From positions 1,233,586-1,297,585 of the forward strand of contig VWZW01006289.1 in assembly GCA_013397115.1 (NCBI GenBank): a DNA stretch of 64,000 bases. Reading direction: 5' to 3'. Position numbers and translations under genes: made by a program. Within the stretch, counting starts at the first letter, position 1. Every line of letters begins with the position of its first letter. Shown piece by piece: positions 35,936-46,840 of the stretch. Source of the stretch: Edolisoma coerulescens (Eukaryota; Chordata; Aves; Passeriformes; Campephagidae). The notes under the pieces were generated by a model. It was given only the letters and a program-made list of their open reading frames with translations, did no database searches and was not told where the DNA came from.

Positions 35936-35996
35936 CTTCCCCAAAGGAATCTTCTTCTTCTCCGGGTGCCGTCAAATCTTCTTGGGAGTGCTGCAT
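35936..35996 (-). CDS. RIPOR2: Candidate RIPOR2 distal first coding exon (1a)
   Basis: Minus-strand ATG at 35,996-35,994 with good context (A at -3) and an in-frame TAG 60 bases upstream. Twenty codons read MQHSQEDLTAPGEEEDSFGE, then one G before the strong donor GGAAG|GTAAAG (35,936/35,935). The phase-1 end joins exon 2 as GGA and continues ISPRLPEI into MSIGSHSF. This would give an N-terminus about 29 residues longer than the usual one and strongly acidic, unlike the basic exon 1b. A CpG cluster lies about 300 bases upstream. I do not securely remember a matching isoform from other species. Frame, donor, start context and upstream stop all agree, but no transcript evidence is available here. 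Confidence 0.65.
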
Positions 35997-36330
35997 CGTG
36001 GCAAGGACGCAGCTCAGGGAGCAGCCAGAGCCGAGTGCTTGAACCTGTTCCTACGCTGCAGCTCAACTGTTTCCTTTCAGCAGTTTCCTAAACATTTTGG
36101 TGGTAACAGCTTCCGCATCTGCACTTACGAAAACAATCTCATTCATACAAATGACGCCTCTTGTTTTTACAAAGCCTTTGAGGTGGGGTGTCCTTACTGC
36201 TGAGAGAGAAGGTGATTTTGAGAGCAGAGGAGGCAGGACAGGCTCAAAATGCACCCTGCCCTGTTGCCGAATGCCGTAGCTGCGCAGCGGCAGCCCCGGC
36301 GGCCCGGGGTGTAAGAGTTTTGCATATGAA
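35997..36330 (-). promoter_or_regulatory. RIPOR2: Candidate promoter and 5' UTR of exon 1a
   Basis: Upstream, in minus sense, of the exon 1a ATG. A short CpG cluster at 36,267-36,307 (about seven CpGs in 45 bases, including GCGCAGCGGC and CCCCGGCGGCCCGGGG) is followed by TTTGCATATG at 36,319-36,328, an octamer-like motif also found near the CpG island. The position fits a compact promoter. No TATA box was identified. Confidence 0.45.
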
Positions 36331-39300
36331 TGGAAATGTTTTCTGCTGGCAGAGGTAGAGCTGGGGAACAGCTCACCCTGCTCGGACTGCAGAGCAACTC
36401 CTCCCTTTCGCCCCAGGGACAGTGTGACATGAGGAAACCCCCAGGCTCTCTGTGTCATGTGTTCATGGAACTGATTTTTCATGTAGCACAGCAGCAGTGA
36501 CACCACTTTCTCACCCACACCGGGGTGGCCCACAGCAATGGACATGTGGACAAGCTGGATAAGCCATAGGTGATGGCAGGTGTCCCATGGGCAGATGCCT
36601 TGGCAGGGACATGATTCTCACAGTTACACTTATCCGAGTCACTTATCCTGTGGTGTGTTACCAAACCTAAGGACCTTCCTGGTCAGGTGTACAACAGAGC
36701 AACACCAAAGTAAAACTTGCTGTCTGCCAACAATAGTCATATTATTTGAGTATCTCTGTCACCACTAATTCGGCATCACACTGGTCCATTCTGTCACTGT
36801 GTTTCCTGAACTTTATAAAGCAAGTTGACTCCTTTGTGTCAGGTCCCTCAGTTTAAAAGAGGACCTTACCTACAAACTTACTCTAAACTCGTACAAAAAT
36901 ATGTTTGGCCTTTAGGTAGTGTCTGAGCCTTTCATAGCCCTGCTGTCTTAATTGGTGCACTCAGGGACATTCCATATGTGTGTCTGTCCACTGTGGGGCC
37001 TAGCGCTGGCAGTCCACCACAGCTCTGCTACCAGAAGTTAGAATGTAATGATGGTAAACCTGTACTGAGCAGTGATTACTCAGTCTAGTAATTGCATGTG
37101 TCACCACACCCTTGGAAGCGAGACTCCAGCACAGCAGCCGTGTTTGCTGCAGCTTCCGGCAGATGAGTCACAGATATAATGAGCTCTTCTCTAGTTATTA
37201 TGTTGGGATTTTTTAAAGCTCTCGCAGTGGGTGTCTGCAAGGCACTGCACAACTTGAACTAGAGATGGGACAAATCCATTTGAAGCACCTGATCTCACTC
37301 CAGCCCAGGCCATGTTCATTAGCAGATCCTATGGCAGCACTTTGGTCATCACAGGAAGGTGAAAAGACCCTTCCCAGCTCATGCACAGCCTTCCTCTGGG
37401 TACAGGGTCCCTGGAAAGTGGTGCTGCGTCCCACCTGCTCATGCCTCCCCCTCGCTGTCCCATCAGGTGCCTTGATTGCACAACCTGGGAGTTGCTGCCT
37501 TGCCAGGGTTGGGAAGCTGTATTTTCCTAGGTGGATGTGGTTGAAGCCAGAGCATCCCAGGACTGGTTTTTAGTGGGGCATTGTGGTTTGCCCGCTGGGT
37601 TGTTCCTCTGCCATGGCAGCAAGACTCCTTAAGGAACTCCATTCCCAAAAGGCCCCACTCGTACTTGGCTTTGCTTTAAAATTACACTTGTTCAAATCCC
37701 CACAGAGATGACAGCTTGGCCCAACAGGCAAGAGAGAGGACTTGTTTCTGGCCCTGCTGGACAGCCTTGGAGAAGTCACTCCTCCTTTCTAGACATGCTT
37801 CCTCACCCTTTTTCTTGCTCTGATTATTTGAGATTATTTTTTCAGGCAAGGACCATCTCAGTTTAGATGGTAGCTGCTCCCTATTGTGCTCAATGACAGC
37901 ATCCCTCTGCCTCAGTATGGCCCTCCAGCCATGGTGCTGAGTAGGTGGAGAGAGTCATAAAAAGAGAGAAACACCATTATTGGGTGATGAGGGGAAACAT
38001 AGAGGAAGAGGGGATCAGCAAGAGAGAGAGGTATGAAAAGAGGAATAGTAAGAGACATGAAAGCTGCAGAGGAAAAGCATCAATCTGGAGGGAAGGGGTG
38101 CTGGCATAGGAGGCTGGGACCCCTCCAGGCGCTGCCTCCCAGGGTCAGGGCTGGGAACCTCTGAGCTTGCGGAGGCTGGCGTGGCCAGCACGTGAAATGA
38201 TTGCTGGGGGTGAGGGAAAGGAGAAGTGCTGAAGGAAACACAGCCACAGGGTGTATCTTGCCTTAAAGCTTCCCGGCAAGACCCACTCCTGGCAATGGGC
38301 AGCTGCTGCCCACGGTTTCCTTGAAACAGCAGGAAGTGGTTGGCAGAAATCTTGACCCCTGGAGAGTCAATGGCTAAACTGCCCCAGGGTGCTGTGGAGC
38401 ATGTCAGTCTCCGAGGACTGGGGTGGGCCAGAAGTCCCTTCTGCTCTGTTGAGGAAGGTTTCTGGGCTTGATTAGAATAAGTTGCAAGATGAATGATGCT
38501 ACAAATACAGATGTGAATATTCAAACCAGACAGACAGCCAAGCAGGAAGAACCACAGAGAAAATACAGCAATGCCAACTTTCCTGTGTTGTCCTGCAATA
38601 GGAGCTCATTTGTAACTTGGGCATGGGAAGTTTTAGCCATTTACTGCTTCCTTCAGAAACGTGAAGGAGCAAGCCACACTGTCCTGGTTATTGCAGCAGC
38701 TCCCTTTTTATGCTGCATTTCCCTGGGACTTAAAGCTATTTCCTTACCCACTGTTTTCAGTCAGCCTCTCCGGATGCCTGTTACCTTGACAGCCCTTTTT
38801 TCTTTTATTTTCAGGAATTAAAACGCATCAAAAGCTGTCCTCTCTCCCGAAAACAACTGTCACCAGAATTAACACAGCAGTCGGGCTGGTGATGAATGGT
38901 AATGACTCAGCCTCCATTGCAGATGCACAAAGAGGAGTTGCTTTGATTCGTTCCCGTTTGCCACATCGTCCCTTGACAGCAGCCTCACCTACATTGCTCA
39001 CAGCGTGTGATGTTCCTCTAGAGACCTGTCCCCCAGGGGAGCACAGTGCTCTTTCCCTCGAGGCAGGATAAATTAACACGGACAAAAACAGTCCACCTCG
39101 CATGGATGCCCAGGTTCCCCTTCTCCCTGCTCCATCTTTGCCTTTGGGGCAGCAGGATTTTGTCCTGGCAGTTCGTGTGGCCGTGTCTTTGCTGCTTACT
39201 GATCTCAACCATCAGCCCAACAAAGTGCCTTGCTCCCTGCTTTGTTTTGTAGCATATCTAGTGTTTTCCCCCTCTGTACCCACAAGAAGTATTTTTTTCT

Positions 39301-40990
39301 CATTCTTGTTGAGTTGTTCTGAAAGACAGTAACTTCTTTTCACCTGTTGGCTTAAAAAGCCCCACTCCACACCAAAAAAAAAAAAAAGCTCCAAATCAAT
39401 TTTGCATCCACTGCAAAACTCTCACGTGCATATTTTTCATGTAACCACATCTGATGCTGCTCTCAGAAAAAGCCACCACCCATCTTCTAAGAACCTGTCA
39501 ACAAAAAGTGGGGGAGCCTGGGGAAATGTTGAAAACAAGGGTGGATCAAGCAAAAGGAGACAACTTTTACAGCAGCTTCTTTACATTACTCCAACCTTAC
39601 TCTTCTTCCCCTGCAACTTGGTTGATTGGAATTTCTGATCTAGGAAAAAGTCAAGTGTTCTTATGTTTTATCTTCAGATACAGGACTAAAAGCCATTCCT
39701 AATGAAAAAGAAGTGTGAAAAATTGTGCCATTTGGAAGTTTTGGGGTTGTTTTAATTCAACCCTACCTTAAATTACCTCCACAAGAGGCAGGAGAGATGA
39801 GTTGGCCATTTTCTGTGTCTGAAACAGCTCTGCCCTATTCCCATCTCCTGCTGTTCCAGCACTAGAAGGATTCTCAAGATACAGAAAGTTGCGTGTCACA
39901 GGGGTAGTTAGTGCCCTGCTTTGTTCTGAGGCTATTTGGGGAGTGAAGATTGCATATGGTGGGATAGTCTACATGGAAAACAAGGAGGGGAAAAAGTGAT
40001 AAAGGAAGGGCAGATGACCCTGAGTTGGAGATAGTATGAAAGAGAACCTAGAAAAAGGTGGCTGACACTGGTCTGTTTGGGAAAGTGAGTGTTCACATGC
40101 ATTTGGAATACTTGTAAAAGATTTGCTCTGGATGTTGCTGCAGTGTCAGTTCCCCAGCAAAACATGCTCCTCCGAAACCTGATAAATAGAGTTACAATAA
40201 CTTGTCTAGTTGTTAACTCATTTGCAAGTTACAGGGACTCCAGGGACTTAGATTATGTTTAGACAGTCTGTGTCAGTGTCTGACTGAGCTTAGTATAATT
40301 TTTTCTTTCCAACTCTTGAAACTTTTTGCACTTTTGTTGCCAAAACTCTAAGCACTTTTTTTTTTTTTTTNAACCTGGGAGAATTTCTCCCTTTTACTGT
40401 CCAGAAGGAGAGCCAGCAGCCAGGCTGGTAGAAGACATGACTCACTGCACACAACTTCACTGTGCACAAATCTTCACAAGGCTATGAAATACACACCATG
40501 CATTTCAGAGAGCTGAGAAAAGGGCAGGCTCCAGGAACCACTCACCCAGCAGAGAGGACAGTGGTTCCCGAGGACCCCTGTACTACCTTAGCTTTTTGCT
40601 CAATTCCCCAGCAGGCACACACTGCAGCGAGCAGGAGCCACGGCACACGTGTGGTTGGTGCCCTGCTGGTGTCCATTCATGCTCCCCACCCCGCTGCGAG
40701 CAGTGGACCCATCACATGCCCCAGGGGTGAGTGGCATTTGTGTCCCTTCAGGTGTTACACTGCAATCTACAACACCCAGCACATCCCACCAGCACATCAA
40801 AGGTGACTTTGGCTTCTTCCAAGACAGCTTTTTTTCATTCCAGGATCTCTTGGCCTACTATCTTCTCATAGCAAAATATTATTTCAATTCAAAGGGAGGA
40901 AGCAAACCATGCTGGATGAAACCCCTACAAAATGAATATAATCTTGAAAATTGTACTCAGTTAAGTAGTTCCCAAGTGGCTCATTATCAA
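36331..40990. other. Upstream flank, no recognised gene
   Basis: Non-coding DNA upstream of candidate exon 1a, or intron of a still longer RIPOR2 transcript. Open frames of up to 169 codons (minus, 38,015-38,524) are without motifs. A T run abuts a single N at 40,371, a typical assembly break. Confidence 0.5.
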
Positions 40991-41800
40991 AAGATAAGAA
41001 AATGGTCAAGCATGATTTCGCAGGGCTCAGCCTTGGATCTGGTATTATTCAATATATACTTTATTATCCTAGATGATATTTAATATCCCAGAATAGATAT
41101 GATCACACTCATTACAATTGCAGATGCCAGGCTTCTCAGCATACATACACTGGAGGACAGAATCAAAATTCAAGCCAATAGTGACAAACTGGAGAAGCAT
41201 TCTGGAAACAATTAAATGCAAGAGAATGATCTGTGAAGTACTGTGCTCCAGCAGGAATAATCCTCATTAATGCAGGCTGAGGGATGGCTACTTTAGTAGC
41301 ATGTTTTCAGAAAGAAGGCTGGAGGCAGCAAAAGGGGATTCAGCAAAAGCACCCAAAACCAGCAGACAGCCTGCCATCAGGTGTGATCAAAGGCAGAGAC
41401 CCAAAATAGTTCAGGCAGTATTTGAGGTTAATAAGGTCTCTGGCAAAGCAGGACACAGCTTTCAGACATCTCACTTCAAGGACGATAGAGACTGTTTGGT
41501 GATGTTCCTGAGGGGAACAGCCAGACCTCTCTGAGGGCTAGGAAATGGGAAATTAAGGAAAAGATTGGAGAAACTGTAGCTACTTCACTTGAGGGAGAGA
41601 GAACGAATACAGGAGATAAGAGTAGTACTCAAGCCCTCTTCTTCACCTTTGTTGTGAATAAGGTGTCATGAAGTGAGACTGCAGAATGGAGGAAGCAAAT
41701 CAGGAGGCAGATTAGTTAGCAAACTAACAGAAAATAGGAAGAAGCAAGTTAGGAAAAACCACTTTCCAACAGCCAAGACAGTGAAGCAGCAAAAGACAGT
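40991..41800 (+). mobile_element. Ancient CR1 LINE with reverse-transcriptase remnant
   Basis: Plus-strand, heavily decayed CR1. At 41,015-41,083 the frame reads ISQGSALDLVLFNIYFIILD, recognisably the PQGS ... LGPVLFNIFINDL block found in CR1 reverse transcriptase. Downstream come AGATGCCAGGCTTCTCAGCA, GACAAACTGGAGAAGCATTC and, near the 3' part, AAGCAAGTTAGGAAAAACCA. The element is broken by stops and indels and cannot be active. Confidence 0.75.
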
Positions 41801-44800
41801 GCTTGAGTGAGTCAGTGCTGAGTGTGAGTCAGAGTGCTGCTTTAGCCTGCAAAGCATGTATAAGGCTTTTGAAGAACAGAGCAGAGAAGTAGCTATTGGG
41901 AATAACATAAGAATAGTTGATTCTGCCTTAGGGGAGGGCAGTGGGAATAGGGGATCTCTTGAGGTTAGGCTCAGTGCTGTTTTGCCAGAGCAGCTATTGA
42001 GTAATACTGGATTTCTACTTGTTAGATTTATTTCTCAGTGACACTTAGCCGAGTGCTAAATTTTCCCACTGCTTGAGGGGTCCAGCACATTCCAGTGGCT
42101 CTTGACTGGGATGGGAATATTTTTGCTATTTCAAGCAATTTAAGTATCCCTACTATCTTTCTCCTTCTGTAAGAAATCTTTGTGTCTGCTTGCTTTTGCC
42201 TTCATTCTTTCTTCCTAGTTCTTTTGTCACCTATTCCTCTGTAATCCAGTGAGGTCGTTGTCATCAGCAAATAATAGAGGATGGATTTTTAATCCTTTGA
42301 TGATTAAATCCCTTGGGTTTCTCTCAGAAGCACCTCAGATTGTTTCTATAAATTGTTAAAGAGAAGCAGTCTGCATACCATAATAACTTGGGAGCTTGCT
42401 ATCCCCAGCATAACCAACAACTCTGCTCAGTCCTGCTAAGCATCAAAACCTTATGTCTTACTAAGAATTAGATATCAACTATATAATACTTTTATCAATG
42501 TGAACAAATTCTAAAATTGACCCAAGAGATCTAGGCAATATTCTAATGCCTATGCCAAAGCCACAATACCATTCCAATTTTATGTACCACAATTCTTTTC
42601 AATCATACATTTTTTCTCCAATACTAACTACCTTGGGTGTTGAAGGAAATACAGGCAAGAAAGTCATCTCATTGTTCAGCTGGATGTCTCCCATCCCAAG
42701 CAAAGGATATTGCAAGGTGATTCACAACATTATTTTAGTAATATTTCAAAAAAGATATGGGTTCCCCTTCTTTCCCTTTAGGTAGAATATTGGAAATGGA
42801 GTGAAAGCCCCAGGTCATTTTAAACTCCCAGGTCACACTGTCAAACAAATGATGTCTGTGGATGAATGCCTTTCCTTCACATTAATAATTCTGCTTGTGG
42901 GCTATTCAGTTTGGGGGGCTTTACTAATCTTCATTGTGTACACTGTGTTTCCAGTTTCTCCAGCTGCTGGAAGGAGTTCAGGAGCTGGCCTTCTCCCCTA
43001 GACTTTGCTTCTTCCAGCTCCAACCAGCAGTGTTTTTTCCACTGCTGGGAGATGGTTCTTGACAGAACTGATCCCAGGTATTTTGCAAGACAGTGTGGGT
43101 TTTTTTCCTTTGCCAAAGGGATTTTTTTAAGACATTCTCCCATATTCCAGCAAACTGTGGGTGAGATGGGCAACTTCAGTTGTAAGATGGTTGAGGCCCT
43201 GCCTGGGGCTGATCCCAAAGGAGCAAGCGTGTATTTCTCTCAGGCAGTCTGACTTAGCTGCTTCCATCTCCAGGACACTGCCAAGTCTCAGCATTTCCCC
43301 CTTGCCTACAATACATTCTTCTCATCAGTCCCTAAAATGCTATAAATTACTGTTTTACATCTCGCTTGCAGAGCACCACTTAGCAGGGACTAGTGGACAT
43401 AAGGAATTGCTGCTGCTAATAATGCTGCAGGCAGGAGTATGAAATTCAGGCAGTGTGAAGAGTGAGTGCATAGACTGTAAGGGTCCTGTAAGGGTATCAG
43501 AGCCCAAGAATTCCTTTGCTTGGGATCCTCCTGGCCCACCAGCTCGAGCTGTTATTATGTTGCAGCACCACAATTAAATTACTTAAAGAAGCCAGATGCC
43601 TGGGGCTTTGCTATGGGAAACTTAGGATTGAGGGGCTAAGGGAAACTTGTCTGTGTGAGCCTGGTGTGTGTATGGAGTCAAATGGGGGACCCATTGGTTC
43701 AGTGGAACCTCCCCCTGCGAAGGGGCTTCAGTCTCAGCAGTTAAAGTCTCAGACTGTGGGAGTGTGATTGTCAGAGTGGCATCCAAACGGTCAGATGGGA
43801 AAGCTTCATTATCACAGATTCTGTATCGCCAAGAGCTGAAACAGCCCTAAACCTTGAACTTCCTCTGTTTTGTAGGAAGGCATCACTTCATTGTAGCTCA
43901 CAGAGGTAACAGCAAAGATGGTGTAACGTCAGCTTCACCAGTGAAGTAGTTTGGTTTCAAGACCAGTCCATTTTCTGTGAAACTTTTGCTGATACTGGCC
44001 CTAACTTAGGAGCTATCTCCCAGGCCATGTGTCCCTGACACCTGGTACCAAGGTCCCAGGGAATCTGAGCATTTAATCCTAAATAGTGGCAATTTGAGCA
44101 CTCAAGCTCTTGATCCTTCCCCAGTTCCAATCCATACGCTGCAGGTGGCCATGGCACAGTCAGTAGTGGGGTTGTATTAAAACTGGAGCATCTTGGCTTT
44201 AGAAAAACAAAGAGTGGTTGCCAAAGGATGGAAAAGCTCTCATATTGCCTATTGTGTATGTGCAAGCAGAAGAGAACACTTTTGTTAAGGACAAAAAAAA
44301 GGTTAAATTGAGATGGACCTATTCTGTTCTGTATTTCAGGTAGCCTTTTGAGAAATTGTTCTGAAAAATGTCCCTGTTTTGTGCTTGCAGCCTCTTGGTA
44401 CACTGGTAACACTCTGGGATCGAGTTCTCCGAATAATTGCAACAGCAGGATTTACTTCTCCTTTTTCTGAAGCCCTGGAAAAAAAGCATAGCTGAGAACG
44501 GAACCTGTGGTAAAGGAAATCTCACCGCAAGGCATCCCCGCCCTGTTTGCCTTCCTCCTTGAGTAAGTGGTACAGGGCATGTGCAGGGGCTGGATGTGCA
44601 CAAGGCTGGTGATAGTTCTCCTGGAGGGATTACTTCATTTCTGCTCCTACCAAGTTGGGCAGAAAAGAGGATTTAAAAAAAAAAAAAATTTTTTTAGCAC
44701 AGTGTCTCACTTTTTGCAATTTGTTGAAGTGATTAGCAGCTCAAAAACAGTGTAATGACCACAGCAGACCTATTTGGCATTTTTGGGTTTGGTTGCTTTT

Positions 44801-46735
44801 AACTGAAGAGTAACAGTTCTCTCTTCCCTGCAAAGCACAGGAGGGGTCAATTGAAGGACTGTGGATTTGGGGTCCCTCAAAAGAAAGTAGTGAAGAGCCA
44901 CATCCATATCTTTCAGGAAGAAATTCTGGCAGCTGGGTGGACAAACAATGATAGCATTTGTAGAGTATCTTAGAATGAGGAAATCTCTGCCAACATTTGC
45001 ATGCATCTGCAGTTCTCTACCCTGAAAAGATAAAGTAGTTCAAGACAGGAAGCAAAGAGCAGCTTTTCCACCTTTAAATAATGGCAGTTGTTGGCCATGG
45101 TATCTCTAAAAAAATTCACTCGTAGAAGGTACCTAAAACCTTCCACTGTCTGTACATGGCCAGGATTTTGGGTCCCTCCTGCTGCATTGCTGCACTAATG
45201 CTTAGCTGGCTCAGGGAAAGATCACCACCCACCGCATCAGTGATTCTTCAGCAGCCTTGATTTTGCTAATCAGCCTGTCTTTCATCCTGGCCTTGTTTGC
45301 TGAGAGAGCAACTTCAGAGAGAGCGGTACAACACAGAAAAGTAAAAATAGCAACAAGAGTTTCTGCAAAATGTGGCACTTCATGCAATTACTTTTCTTCC
45401 TGTTTGCATCTCCTGAATTTTCTTTTTCTAGCAAGTTTAACTCTTGTGTACAGACCACACACACACATATTGAAGCTAGTGCAAGGCTCTTCTAAACAGC
45501 ACTGGACTGTGGAGTTAGTTTCTCACAGTAAACAAAAAATGGCTCAGTCTGATGTTGATGAGGTTTAGTATTTTACACAACACAGAGTTCAGAAATAATA
45601 TTCATGGCTGATAGAAAATAACATAAGCTGGCCAAAAAGAAGGAAAACCAGAAACAAACAGCATTTCCCTGTGGGCAGGGTCTTTCTTCTAGGCCAGGAC
45701 AGTGTTGTGGTTGATCTAATAGCCTCGACACAGGTTTCAAAATTGCAGAAGAGACAAGAAATTGGTGATAACAAAGTAGTGATCTACATTGAATGACAAA
45801 GCAGCTACTGTGGAAGACACACCAGCATGCCCTACTTCATGTCCTCTGCAGACAGTGCTACAAAAAAAAACTGTGAAAAAATTTGGGGGTGGGGGGAAGT
45901 ATATTTTATCTCAATTTGACTTCACATTGTCCACCCAGTCCTAGAGATGGGCAGGGAGATGATAGTGCTCAGGGTGGGTGGCAGGATGGAGCAGGTGAGG
46001 GAGGACTGGCTTGGTGGGTCTTGCCCAGGACACAGCAGCTCATCTTTGCCATCTCTGTGGTGTGAGGCAGAGCCCCAGGAAGAACCTCTCCCTGCCTCTC
46101 ACTGGGTGTCTGCCCCCTGCCACAGCACCCTTCCCTCCTGCCAGACCCTGGGCTGGTGTGCAGTGGGAATGGTACCCCTCCTCCCTGCTCCTCTGCAGCG
46201 TATGGCCAGGATGGGAATAAAATCAAAAGAAAAAAGGATTTTTTCTTTTTCCATCATGCATCTTAGCAACAGCACCTACACAAAGATCTAAGTATAAGAT
46301 CTTTTACCCCCCACCTTTCCAAGCAATTAGCATGCTGAAATGCAGGCAAGAAGCAGGATGGCGATGTCAAAACTGACACGTAGGAAGACCATTTCCTTTT
46401 CGCAAGGGTTTCACAGTGTGGACCAAGCTGGCTGAGAACAATTTCTGAGCTTTTCTCCTCCCCGTGGAGAATTGCCTCTGCAGCAGCTTTGGTAACCCTC
46501 CAAAACCGCCTGCTTTTGGTGACTGGCACTCTCCTGGTAGCTGATGCCCAGAAGGTCTCACATTTTCAAAGGAAGAAACCCCAACCCCCATGGATAGCTC
46601 TCCAGTGAAACTAGGTTGCTTAAAAACATCTGAGAAAGGTGGAAAAGGGAGGCTGCCTGTTTGAAGTAGATAGGCTGTCTTTTGGAGCAGAGCAGAGAAG
46701 AAAGGCAGCTGGTGACATATTCAGTGCAGCACTGG
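41801..46735. other. Upstream flank, no recognised gene
   Basis: No exon, RNA gene or mobile element recognised. A-rich runs occur at 44,671 and 45,861. A 161-codon minus-strand frame at 43,957-44,442 has no motif. Confidence 0.45.
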
Positions 46736-46840
46736 CTCCGTCTGAGCCTTCTTTTGTCGGCCAGATTTTAAATTAATCTCAATCTGGTCTCCGAATCTTG
46801 CTGGCAAGTTTTCTGGTAAATTTAAGACTTGGAGGAGACT
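46736..46840. promoter_or_regulatory. Possible conserved non-coding element
   Basis: Contains TTTGTCGGCCAGATTTTAAA, TTAATCTCAATCTGG, TCCGAATCTTGCTGGC and CTGGTAAATTTAAG. It is non-repetitive, with TAAT-type cores and two CpGs. The suggestion rests on sequence character alone. Confidence 0.2.

Noticed and set aside
36063..36545. 160-codon minus-strand frame upstream of exon 1a
   Set aside because: Runs through the CpG cluster in a frame with no homology. It does not connect to the exon 1a frame, which has its own upstream stop.
36866..36900. Minus-strand donor TTTGTAG|GTAAGG
   Set aside because: The preceding sequence has an in-frame stop in the relevant frame and there is no promoter or acceptor context.
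38015..38524. 169-codon minus-strand frame
   Set aside because: No recognisable family and typical chance composition.
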